Shown here piece by piece: positions 8,599 through 14,492 of a DNA stretch of 15,628 nt (the stretch's first letter is position 1; each line of letters begins with the position of its first letter). The position numbers and the translations under genes were made by a program. Source of the stretch: UBA1081 sp964454355 (GTDB taxonomy: Bacteria > Bacillota > Clostridia > Oscillospirales > Acutalibacteraceae); NCBI GenBank assembly GCA_964454355.1, contig CAYVTA010000050.1, positions 1-15,628 on the forward strand. Reading direction: 5' to 3'. The notes below the pieces were generated by a model, which saw only the letters and a list, made by a program, of their open reading frames with translations, had not been told where the DNA came from and did not search any database.

Positions 8599-9831
8599 CT
8601 AATTCAAAAAATACCGTTTTCCGCTGCCCATATAAGCTAAAGAATACATTTCAAGCTCCGTAAGAGCAGAGAGCACTTCATTTACGGGAAGTCCCGTTTT
8701 TGTAACAAGTTCATCTGTAAGTATTCCCTCATAACTCAAATATTCAAACACTTTTTTTGCCTGAAAAGTGGCATATTCGGGAATCTCGGGTTTTATTTTC
8801 TCTTCTGTCGTCACCGTAGGAGCTGCGGTCTTCTGTTTTTGAACCTGTTTTTCATTTTCCTTCTTTTTTTCTTTTTTCACCCTTACAGGTGACCGTTTCA
8901 CTGTATCAAAAGTTGTTTTTTCAGCTTTAAGGAGCCTTTCAGTATTAATAAATTCCCCGTATGATGCAATATAACCCTCCAACACATCCATAAAAGAAAA
9001 TACTGACTTTGCACCGTCACGGATAAGGTTATTTGTGCCGAAGTAATTTGAGTTTGTTATATCACCGGGAACAGCAAAAATATCTCTCCCCTGTTCAGCA
9101 GCAAGCTGTGCGGTAATAAGTGAGCCGCTTTTCTCTCCTGCTTCAATTACAACTGTGCCGAGAGTCATGCCTGAAATTATGCGGTTGCGTACCGGAAATG
9201 TAATTCTTGAAGGCTCAGTATTAGGAAGAAATTCACTGATAACTGCACCATGCATTGAAATTTCATCTCTCAAGCTTTCGTTCTGCATTAGGTATTTGCA
9301 ACCCAAACCGCATCCAAGCACAGCGACCGTTTTTCCTTTTGCTTTCAATGCACCTGTATGTGAAGCACTGTCTACGCCCAACGCTCCGCCACTGACTATC
9401 ACCGCACCTGCTGAAGCAAGTGAAAAGGACAGCTCTTGAGCAACTCTCAGACCGTAATCTGATGAATCACGTGTACCGACCATACCGATACTGACGGGTG
9501 CATTAAGAATCTTCCGGTCTCCCTTTACATATAGTACGCATGGAAAATCCAAAATATCACGAAGTCTTGCGGGGTAATCCAAATCATCATAAGTAACTAT
9601 ATCCCAGCCCTGCTTGTCACATTCCTTCATGATGGTATAAGACTGAGAAGGACTGTACTGAACCAGCTTTTTCACATCTGACGATTTAATTATACCGGAA
9701 TTGAGCCACTCGGCATGACCAGCACCGTAAAGTGCAACAGGATCACCGAAATAAGTCATTATTTCATCAAGCTTTTTGCCGACGCCAAGCGTTCTCTGAA
9801 GCCATATCCAATACTCGGGAGGACACTTCAT
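8599..9831 (-). CDS. dprA: DNA-processing protein DprA (Smf)
   Basis: Binds incoming single-stranded DNA during natural transformation and loads RecA; the gene is also kept in many bacteria not known to be competent. The 410-residue protein has a short helical N-terminal domain (about 1-80). A Rossmann-type core follows, with GMVGTRDSSDYG (116-127), IVSGGALGVDSASH (145-158), VLGCGLG (171-177), NRIISGM (216-222) and EAGEKSGSLITAQLA (230-244). A lysine/glutamate-rich linker spans about 311-345, and the C-terminal winged-helix domain covers about 352-410. I chose the ATG at 9831, which overlaps the previous gene's stop as ATGA and has GGGAG 8 nt upstream. A GTG five codons earlier is possible but less likely. 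The gene sits between a SpoU methyltransferase and topA; dprA-topA is a common pair in Firmicutes. Confidence 0.95.
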   Translation of the reverse strand: MKCPPEYWIWLQRTLGVGKKLDEIMTYFGDPVALYGAGHAEWLNSGIIKSSDVKKLVQYSPSQSYTIMKECDKQGWDIVTYDDLDYPARLRDILDFPCVLYVKGDRKILNAPVSIGMVGTRDSSDYGLRVAQELSFSLASAGAVIVSGGALGVDSASHTGALKAKGKTVAVLGCGLGCKYLMQNESLRDEISMHGAVISEFLPNTEPSRITFPVRNRIISGMTLGTVVIEAGEKSGSLITAQLAAEQGRDIFAVPGDITNSNYFGTNNLIRDGAKSVFSFMDVLEGYIASYGEFINTERLLKAEKTTFDTVKRSPVRVKKEKKKENEKQVQKQKTAAPTVTTEEKIKPEIPEYATFQAKKVFEYLSYEGILTDELVTKTGLPVNEVLSALTELEMYSLAYMGSGKRYFLN

Positions 9832-10613
9832 CTGACCATCTCCCACATAATCACGCAGGCAGCCGCTCCTGCATTAAGTGACTCGGCTCTGCCTTTCATA
9901 GGAATGGTTATTGAATCGCTGCATGAGGCGATGACACTGTCGGTAAGTCCGTTGCCTTCATTACCTATGACACATATAACCCCACCGCTTTTATCCATTT
10001 TTGTAACGGGCAAAGCTGAAGAGTCCGGAACTGCCGCATAAGTCTTCATTCCCTGTTTTGAACATTCCTTCAGCAAATCAGGCAAACAGTCAACATTTAT
10101 AACATCAAGCCTCAAAAGTGAGCCCATAGCAGCCCTGAGGGCTTTTGGATTATAAATATCACAGCCGCCGCTGACAATAACGCCGTCAAGACCGAGAGCC
10201 TCTGCCGTTCTTGCTACTGCACCCAGATTGCCGGGAGTCTGAACATTCTCAAGAGCGATATACATACCATTGCTATTTATTTTATCAATATTATCAGATT
10301 TGTCAAGTGTTTTGCATATACAAAATACACCTTGAGGATTTTTTGTATCGGAAAGCTTGAGTGCAATATCCTCTGTAATAATGTAAGCTTCCTTTGCACT
10401 GTCAATAAGAACAGAGAGCTCATTGCCGTGATTTTTCATTGCATTATCCGTAATAAAAACCGTTTGTGCAATATGTCCGTTCAATGCCGCATCACAGCAA
10501 AGCCGCAGACCTTCAAGGAAAAAGCAACCGCTGCGACGTCTTTCAGAACTGTCAGAACACAGCTTTACGGCGTGTTTTATTTTGTCATTATTTCTGCTTG
10601 TAAGCTTTAACAT
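9828..10613 (-). CDS. RNA 2'-O-methyltransferase, SpoU/TrmH family
   Basis: A SAM-dependent ribose methyltransferase with the knotted SPOUT fold; the target is probably rRNA or tRNA. The 261-residue protein has an N-terminal substrate-binding domain (about 1-100) and a weakly conserved linker (about 101-117). The catalytic domain carries the three SpoU motifs: NVQTPGNLGAVARTAEALG (123-141), CVIGNEGNGL (214-223) and IPMKGRAESLNAGAAACVIM (237-256). The start is the ATG with GGAG 6 nt upstream; a TTG six codons earlier lies before that site and was not used. A related gene, ysgA, sits near the same ribosomal operon in Bacillus. The exact nucleotide modified cannot be told from sequence alone. 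It is separated from rplT by a strong terminator, so it may have its own promoter or depend on read-through. Confidence 0.93.
   Translation of the reverse strand: MLKLTSRNNDKIKHAVKLCSDSSERRRSGCFFLEGLRLCCDAALNGHIAQTVFITDNAMKNHGNELSVLIDSAKEAYIITEDIALKLSDTKNPQGVFCICKTLDKSDNIDKINSNGMYIALENVQTPGNLGAVARTAEALGLDGVIVSGGCDIYNPKALRAAMGSLLRLDVINVDCLPDLLKECSKQGMKTYAAVPDSSALPVTKMDKSGGVICVIGNEGNGLTDSVIASCSDSITIPMKGRAESLNAGAAACVIMWEMVR
10279..10306 (-). promoter_or_regulatory. Candidate internal promoter inside the SpoU methyltransferase gene
   Basis: On the minus strand a perfect TTGACA (-35, 10301-10306) is followed after 16 bases by TAAAAT (-10, 10279-10284), which matches five of six consensus bases. 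It falls in the poorly conserved linker between the two protein domains, where base choice is freer. It could drive dprA and the genes after it, which otherwise lie behind the rplT terminator. It could also be chance in an AT-rich patch. Confidence 0.3.
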
Positions 10614-10654
10614 AAGTCTCTCCGAATACAAAAAATTTCACCGCTTAAAAACGG

Positions 10655-10680
10655 AAAAAAGGGAATGCGGTTGCATTCCC
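10655..10680 (-). terminator. Intrinsic terminator after rplT
   Basis: Read on the minus strand, GGGAATGC-AACC-GCATTCCC forms a perfect 8-bp stem with a 4-nt loop, followed at once by six T residues. It begins 15 bases after the rplT stop codon. It closes the infC-rpmI-rplT operon and separates it from the methyltransferase-dprA-topA group. Confidence 0.92.
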
Positions 10681-10695
10681 AATGATAAACATTTA

Positions 10696-11052
10696 TTACT
10701 TAAGTGCTGCCTTAGCCTGCTCTGTAAGAGCTGTGAATGCTGCAGGATCAGCAATAGCGATCTCTGAAAGCATCTTACGGTTAAGAGTGATGCCGGCCTT
10801 GCTAAGACCATTCATAAATGTTGAATAATTCATACCGTTGAGCTTGCAAGCTGCGGAAATTCTTGTGATCCAAAGACGACGGAAGTTTCTCTTTTTCTGC
10901 TTTCTTCCGATGTATGCATAGTTACCGGACTTCATAACAGCCTGTTTAGCTGTCTTAAAAAGTCTTGACTTTGAGCCATAGTAACCCTTAGCAAGCTTTA
11001 AAACTTTATTTCTTCTCTTACGAGTCATTGTAGCGCCTTTAATACGTGCCAT
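10696..11052 (-). CDS. rplT: 50S ribosomal protein L20
   Basis: Binds 23S rRNA early in large-subunit assembly. In Escherichia coli and Bacillus subtilis it also represses its own operon by binding a leader RNA. The 118-residue, very basic protein starts MARIKGATMTRKRRNKVLKL and includes LAKGYYGSKSRLF, KQKKRNFRRLWITRI and LNRKMLSEIAI, all typical of L20. The length is normal. A strong AGGAGG lies 8 bases before the ATG. It is third in the operon after infC and rpmI and is followed by a strong terminator. The leader upstream of infC is the expected place for L20 feedback. Confidence 0.99.
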   Translation of the reverse strand: MARIKGATMTRKRRNKVLKLAKGYYGSKSRLFKTAKQAVMKSGNYAYIGRKQKKRNFRRLWITRISAACKLNGMNYSTFMNGLSKAGITLNRKMLSEIAIADPAAFTALTEQAKAALK

Positions 11053-11077
11053 TGGTAAGTTACCTCCTGTTTAATAA

Positions 11078-11275
11078 TTATTTGTAAGGAATAAGCTTCT
11101 TGATCTGCTTAACATTTGTCTTGTCAGCAACAGTTGTCTTACGAAGATTTCTTTTTCTCTTAGTGCTTTTCTTATTGAGGATGTGTGACTTATATGCATG
11201 AGCACGGATGGGCTTACCGTTCTTGGAAAGCTTAAAACGCTTTTTAGCACCGCTGTTTGTTTTAATTTTGGGCAT
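11078..11275 (-). CDS. rpmI: 50S ribosomal protein L35
   Basis: A small basic protein of the large ribosomal subunit, 65 residues, which is the usual length. It starts MPKIKTNSGAKKRFKLSKNG and continues AHKSHIL-like (here HAYKSHILNKKSTKRKRNLR), then ends with KQIKKLIPYK. AGGAGG stands 8 bases upstream of the ATG. It lies 32 bases after infC and 25 bases before rplT, in the standard operon order. Confidence 0.99.
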   Translation of the reverse strand: MPKIKTNSGAKKRFKLSKNGKPIRAHAYKSHILNKKSTKRKRNLRKTTVADKTNVKQIKKLIPYK

Positions 11276-11307
11276 AATTAATTCCTCCTGTTTTTTCGTT
11301 AAAAAAA

Positions 11308-11826
11308 TTACTTGTTCGGCTTTGCTGCAAGGAACATCAGCATCATGCGTCCTTCAAGCTTTGCGGGCTTTTCGATAACACCTGTTTCACTGCACATCTC
11401 AGCGAAAGTCGCCATTATCTCAAGACCTCTTTCGGGGTGAGCCATTTCTCTTCCTCTGAAGCGGATAGCTACTTTGACTTTATTACCCTTTGAAAGGAAC
11501 TTATTTGCATGATTCGCCTTGGTTTCAAGGTCATGCGTATCGATATTTAAAGAAAGCTGAACTTCTTTGATATCAATCTGATGTTGGTTCTTTTTTGCTT
11601 CCTTTTCACGCTTCTGCATTTCAAACCTGTACTTACCGTAGTCCATAATTTTACACACGGGCGGTTTTGCCTGCGGAGCGATCTTTACTAAATCGAGATT
11701 CTTCTGAGCCGCTATCTTAAGCGCATCCGAAGCTGACATAATACCGAGCTGTTCGCCGTCATCCGTAACGATTCTCAGCTCCTTGTCTCGGATTTCCTCA
11801 TTGATCTGCATTTCCTTAGTACCGAT
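11308..11826 (-). CDS. infC: Translation initiation factor IF-3, probable ATC start codon
   Basis: Binds the 30S subunit, keeps it apart from 50S and checks the start codon and initiator tRNA. The N-terminal domain carries QINEEIRDKELRIV and GEQLGI, then KPPVCKIMDYGKYRFE. The linker is lysine-rich, and the C-terminal domain includes KVKVAIRFRGREMAHPERG and ends LMFLAAKPNK. No ATG fits the N-terminus well. The ATG at 11809-11811 has AAGGA only 1 base before it. TTG at 11830-11832 is 2 bases from the strong GGAGG (11835-11839). ATC at 11824-11826 is 8 bases from that GGAGG and gives a 172-residue protein whose N-terminus matches the family length. Rare start codons on infC (AUU in E. coli) are known and underlie its self-control, because IF-3 discriminates against them. 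The product is certain; the exact start is inferred. Confidence 0.96.
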   Translation of the reverse strand: MGTKEMQINEEIRDKELRIVTDDGEQLGIMSASDALKIAAQKNLDLVKIAPQAKPPVCKIMDYGKYRFEMQKREKEAKKNQHQIDIKEVQLSLNIDTHDLETKANHANKFLSKGNKVKVAIRFRGREMAHPERGLEIMATFAEMCSETGVIEKPAKLEGRMMLMFLAAKPNK

Positions 11827-11978
11827 GTTCAACACCTCCGATAAAATAAACAAAAGCGCAGATAAACATATATCCGCACTCGCACAATAATACCCGAAAA
11901 AACATTCGGGAGAGTTATTGACCTTACAGGAACATCATCCGCAAGGTGAGTACGGCAAAGCCGTCTGCTTTGTTTTGC
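11827..11978 (-). promoter_or_regulatory. infC operon leader RNA (probable L20-type autoregulatory leader)
   Basis: About 150 nt lie between the promoter and the infC start and fold into several hairpins on the minus strand. ACGGC/GCCGT pairs at 11952-11964, and ACCTT/AAGGT at 11921-11947. CAATAA plus CCCGAA pair with TTCGGG plus TTATTG at 11885-11920. A terminator-like hairpin at 11856-11879 lies just upstream of the GGAGG ribosome site. In B. subtilis the same operon is controlled by L20 through transcription attenuation in the leader, and this layout fits that scheme. A match to the L20-binding fold was not verified. The leader's 5' end is estimated from the promoter. Confidence 0.72.
11841..11879 (-). 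terminator. Leader attenuator upstream of infC
   Basis: On the minus strand GTGCGGATA and TATCTGCGC pair over 9 bp, including two G-U pairs, around a 6-nt loop (11856-11879). A T-rich run with a few interruptions follows (11841-11855), directly before the ribosome site. This has the form of an intrinsic terminator placed to stop transcription before infC. A second copy of the 5' arm core, GCGGAT, lies upstream at 11937-11942 and could capture the 3' arm instead. Confidence 0.75.
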
Positions 11979-11984
11979 TTGATT

Positions 11985-12013
11985 ATTATATAACACGATT
12001 TACTGTTTGTCAA
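11985..12013 (-). promoter_or_regulatory. Consensus sigma-A promoter for the infC operon
   Basis: On the minus strand TTGACA (12008-12013) and TATAAT (11985-11990) are both perfect, with the ideal 17-base spacer. The stretch just upstream (12019-12034) is an A/T tract resembling an UP element. Transcription should start near 11977-11979. Such a strong promoter fits a ribosomal-protein operon that is then tuned by the leader. Confidence 0.92.
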
Positions 12014-12150
12014 GACCTAATTTTAAAATTTTTCACAACAAATTGCAAAAAAAGAAAAAAGTTATTTTTTGGTTAATCTATAAAATTTCAAAATGAAATA
12101 TAAAATAATTATTTTGTCATAAATGCCATAGCGTATTATTTATTTTTCAC
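12014..12150. other. AT-rich spacer between the divergent promoters
   Basis: This stretch is almost all A and T, with runs of A/T at 12045-12070. Apart from the UP-like tract next to the infC -35 box, I see no gene, RNA gene or clear operator in it. Together with the leader and the two promoters it makes up the gene-free interval between infC and the DUF554 gene. Confidence 0.6.
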
Positions 12151-12179
12151 TTGCAGATTTTGTAATTAAGTGCTATATT
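12151..12179 (+). promoter_or_regulatory. Probable promoter of the DUF554 gene (extended -10)
   Basis: TATATT (12174-12179) matches five of six -10 bases and is preceded by TGC, giving an extended -10 element. The -35 candidate TTGCAG (12151-12156) is 17 bases away but matches only three of six positions. The start of transcription would fall near 12186, about 30 bases before the gene. Confidence 0.55.
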
Positions 12180-12201
12180 ATGCATTAGGAATTATGCATT
12201 A
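12177..12201 (+). repeat. Direct repeat of 11 bp at the DUF554 promoter
   Basis: ATTATGCATTA occurs at 12177-12187 and again at 12191-12201, separated by GGA, giving a 14-base period. Each copy contains the palindrome ATGCAT. The first copy overlaps the -10 box and the second covers the early transcript, a position suited to a repressor site. No known regulator was recognised. Confidence 0.6.
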
Positions 12202-12215
12202 ATAATGGTGATAAA

Positions 12216-12944
12216 ATGATAGGTTTAGGAACAATTATAAACACCGCCGCAATAATTGCAGGCGGTATTATAGGAATGTTGTTCGGAAACAAAATTCCCG
12301 AAAGATTCCGTGATATACTTATGAAAGCAAACGGCATAAGCGTAATATTTATAGGTATTTCGGGAGCGTTGCAAGAGATGTTTACCGTAGAAAACGGAAA
12401 AATTTCAAGCGGCGGAACAATGATGATGATCGGTTCCATGGTAATCGGTGCGATAATCGGTGAACTGCTTGACATTGACCGCAGAATGGAAAGTTTTGGT
12501 GAATGGCTCAAAAGAAAAACGAAAAGCGAAAAAGATAATTCCTTTGTTGACGCTTTTGTTACAGCCTCCCTCACGGTAAGCATAGGTGCAATGGCAATTG
12601 TAGGCTCGATTAAAGACGGTATTGAGGGCGATTACTCAATTCTCACAGCAAAAGCAATACTCGATTTTATCATAATTATAATAATGACTGCATCTATGGG
12701 AAAGGGCTGCATTTTTTCCGCTATTCCCGTATTTGTTCTGCAAGGCGGAGTAACTCTTCTCTCGAGGTTTATAGAACCGATAATGACAGAAACCGCACTT
12801 TCATACCTTTCACTCACAGGTTCAATGCTTATATTCTGCGTGGGAATCAATATCATCCGGGGAAAGCAAATCAAGGTTGCAAATCTTCTGCCATCGATCG
12901 TAATTGCCGTGATATGGGCTGTTGTTGAAAATTTAATTGCATAA
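12216..12944 (+). CDS. DUF554 family integral membrane protein
   Basis: A 242-residue, very hydrophobic protein with about six or seven membrane segments, at roughly residues 3-24, 41-54, 68-84, 112-131, 145-161, 165-182, 198-214 and 222-241 (some may be re-entrant). The N-terminus GTIINTAAIIAGGIIGMLFG and the glycine-rich SIGAMAIVGSIKDG at 122-135 are typical of the DUF554 family (YdfK-like), whose function is not known. A charged loop with KRKTKSEKD lies at about 99-107. The ATG has GGTGAT 4 bases upstream. It is the only plus-strand gene here. It is transcribed away from infC and towards tmk, ending at a shared terminator, so it appears to be a single-gene unit unrelated to its neighbours. 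Confidence 0.88.
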   Translation: MIGLGTIINTAAIIAGGIIGMLFGNKIPERFRDILMKANGISVIFIGISGALQEMFTVENGKISSGGTMMMIGSMVIGAIIGELLDIDRRMESFGEWLKRKTKSEKDNSFVDAFVTASLTVSIGAMAIVGSIKDGIEGDYSILTAKAILDFIIIIIMTASMGKGCIFSAIPVFVLQGGVTLLSRFIEPIMTETALSYLSLTGSMLIFCVGINIIRGKQIKVANLLPSIVIAVIWAVVENLIA

Positions 12945-12951
12945 GAAAAAA

Positions 12952-12993
12952 GCCGATGAACTCAAATTCACCGGCAATTTTTTACTTTTTTTT
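12952..12993 (+). terminator. Bidirectional terminator between the DUF554 gene and tmk
   Basis: GCCGATGAA (12952-12960) pairs with TTCACCGGC (12967-12975) around a 6-nt loop, with one A-C mismatch. T-rich tracts follow on the plus strand (12978-12993, with interruptions). On the minus strand a run of six T residues precedes CTT. It can therefore stop both converging transcripts; the tmk stop codon at 12992-12994 lies beside the plus-strand T tract. Confidence 0.88.
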
Positions 12994-13621
12994 AGTATAA
13001 CATCATTACTGCTTCTTCTATCTTTTCCGCAACCTCATCTATCGTTCCGTCGGCATTGATAACTACAATATTTTCGCTTTCCTTAAGAGATTCAAGACAG
13101 TTATAAAAACGTTTTCTTATACTTGTGAGGTAATCCTGTGTTTCGTAAATTTCAATCTGATCCGCTGTTCTGTTAGCATATATTCTCTCCATACTTTTTT
13201 CGGGAGTAAGATCAAGGAATATACATAAATCAGGCGTTCTGATGTCATCACAGCCCAGATTGAGATTTCTGAGCCAATCCATTCCAACATCTACCCCCTG
13301 ATATGCAAGGGTAGAATAGTAATATCTGTCACACAGAACGGTATCACCTTTATCAATGTGCATATTAATACCGTCTGCCGAGTTCACATTATGGTCGATT
13401 CGATCGGCGGTAAAAAGAAGAGCAAGCTCGCTCTTTGTACACTTTTTTGTTCCCGAGAGAACCTCACGGCACATTTTTCCGTACTCACCGCCTGTAGGTT
13501 CGGCATGACTTACAGTGTTTATTCCCTTATCTCTCAGCTTTGCGGCAAGAATTTTTGTTTGGGTGGTTTTACCAGAGCCGTCAAGACCTTCAATAACTAT
13601 AAATTTACCTTTACCGAACAT
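12992..13621 (-). CDS. tmk: Thymidylate kinase
   Basis: Phosphorylates dTMP to dTDP with ATP, an essential step to dTTP. The 209-residue protein has the P-loop GLDGSGKT (12-19), the dTMP-binding EPTGGEYG (41-48), DRYYYSTLAYQG (98-109), FLDLTPEKSMERI (135-147) and a lid region around RTADQIEIYE (151-160). The length is normal. I chose the ATG at 13621 because AAGG lies 8 bases upstream. The ATG and GTG two and three codons earlier sit on top of that site. Those earlier codons overlap the rsmA stop, so translation is probably coupled to rsmA. The gene ends its operon at the shared terminator. Confidence 0.96.
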   Translation of the reverse strand: MFGKGKFIVIEGLDGSGKTTQTKILAAKLRDKGINTVSHAEPTGGEYGKMCREVLSGTKKCTKSELALLFTADRIDHNVNSADGINMHIDKGDTVLCDRYYYSTLAYQGVDVGMDWLRNLNLGCDDIRTPDLCIFLDLTPEKSMERIYANRTADQIEIYETQDYLTSIRKRFYNCLESLKESENIVVINADGTIDEVAEKIEEAVMMLY

Positions 13622-13626
13622 TTCCA

Positions 13627-14490
13627 TCACCTTAATTTATACAGCTCTTCGCTGAGATTATACATTTGCTCCATCGTCAGTTTTTCTGCTCTGACATTAT
13701 TTTCAAGAGAAGCGTTTTTCAGTGCTTCGTTTATTTTATCCTTTGACATTCCCAAACCGGAAGACAAACCGTTTGCAGCAGTTTTTCTCCGTTGAGAAAA
13801 AGCGGCTTTAACAACCCTGAAGAAGAATTTTTCATCGGTTGGTTTAAATTCAGGTTCTTTTCTGACGGTGAGTTTTATAACTTCGCTGTCAACATTGGGA
13901 GAAGGCATAAACGCCTCTCTCGGCACAAAAAACAATTCCTGAGCCTCCGAATAAAAATTAACAGCAACAGAAACTGCACCTGCATCTCTTGAGCCGACTT
14001 GAGCACACAGTCTCTCACCTGCCTCTTTCTGAACCATAACAGTAATTGTATTTATAGGCAATCTGCTTTCAAGCAGAAGCATGATTATAGGAGATGTAAT
14101 ATAGTAAGGCAGATTTGCACACACGCATATATCCTTACAATCGCCGAAAGACTCGTTAAAAAGTCTTTCAAGGTCGATTTTCATAACATCAGCATTAATA
14201 ACTTCAATATTATCAAAATCGGAAAGTGTGTCCTCCAGCACAGGAATAAGTCTGGTGTCAAGCTCAAGAGCCACAACTTTTTTGGCTTTTTTTCCGATTT
14301 CCTGTGTCAAAACTCCGATACCGGGACCGATTTCAAGAACACCTGTTTCCTGTGTAATACCCGATTTTTCAACAATCATGGGACACACATCAGGATCAAT
14401 AATAAAATTCTGTCCCAGTGCCTTTGAAAAAGAAAAACCATTTTTTGACATTATTCTTTTTATTGTATTTATATCGGTTAAACTATACAT
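13627..14490 (-). CDS. rsmA: 16S rRNA A1518/A1519 dimethyltransferase RsmA (KsgA)
   Basis: Adds two methyl groups to each of two adjacent adenines in the 3' hairpin of 16S rRNA, late in small-subunit assembly. In the 287-residue protein the entry motif is KALGQNFIIDP (23-33) and the SAM-binding motif I is VLEIGPGIGVLTQEI (51-65). The acidic SAM-contact step is NADVMKID (99-106), and the catalytic NLPYYITSP is at 126-134. VPREAFMPSPNVDSEV (189-204) and AAFSQRRKT (229-237) belong to the RNA-binding part. The ATG lies 2 bases after the loader gene's stop, with AGGA 8 bases upstream. A TTG two codons earlier is too close to that site. The stop is next to the tmk start. Confidence 0.97.
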   Translation of the reverse strand: MYSLTDINTIKRIMSKNGFSFSKALGQNFIIDPDVCPMIVEKSGITQETGVLEIGPGIGVLTQEIGKKAKKVVALELDTRLIPVLEDTLSDFDNIEVINADVMKIDLERLFNESFGDCKDICVCANLPYYITSPIIMLLLESRLPINTITVMVQKEAGERLCAQVGSRDAGAVSVAVNFYSEAQELFFVPREAFMPSPNVDSEVIKLTVRKEPEFKPTDEKFFFRVVKAAFSQRRKTAANGLSSGLGMSKDKINEALKNASLENNVRAEKLTMEQMYNLSEELYKLR

Positions 14491-14492
14491 AA

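Noticed and set aside
8720..8900. The lysine/glutamate-rich stretch in DprA as a frameshift or fusion
   Set aside because: The frame stays open into a recognisable winged-helix domain, so it is an ordinary flexible linker of low complexity.
11827..11853. A longer infC starting at TTG 11851-11853
   Set aside because: That codon lies in the T-rich tail of the attenuator, upstream of the ribosome site; the site itself would then be inside the coding region.
12204..12218. A four-codon mini-frame (ATG GTG ATA AAA TGA) overlapping the DUF554 start
   Set aside because: The sequence is better explained as the ribosome site GGTGAT; such a short frame is likely chance.
12185..12583. Minus-strand open frame of 132 codons opposite the DUF554 gene
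   Set aside because: It is the antisense shadow of a clear membrane-protein gene, has no ribosome site, and would run into the infC regulatory region.
14446..14474. Plus-strand TTGACA inside rsmA as a promoter
   Set aside because: The -10 candidate at 17 bases (TTTATA) matches only three of six bases, and there is no plus-strand gene downstream.
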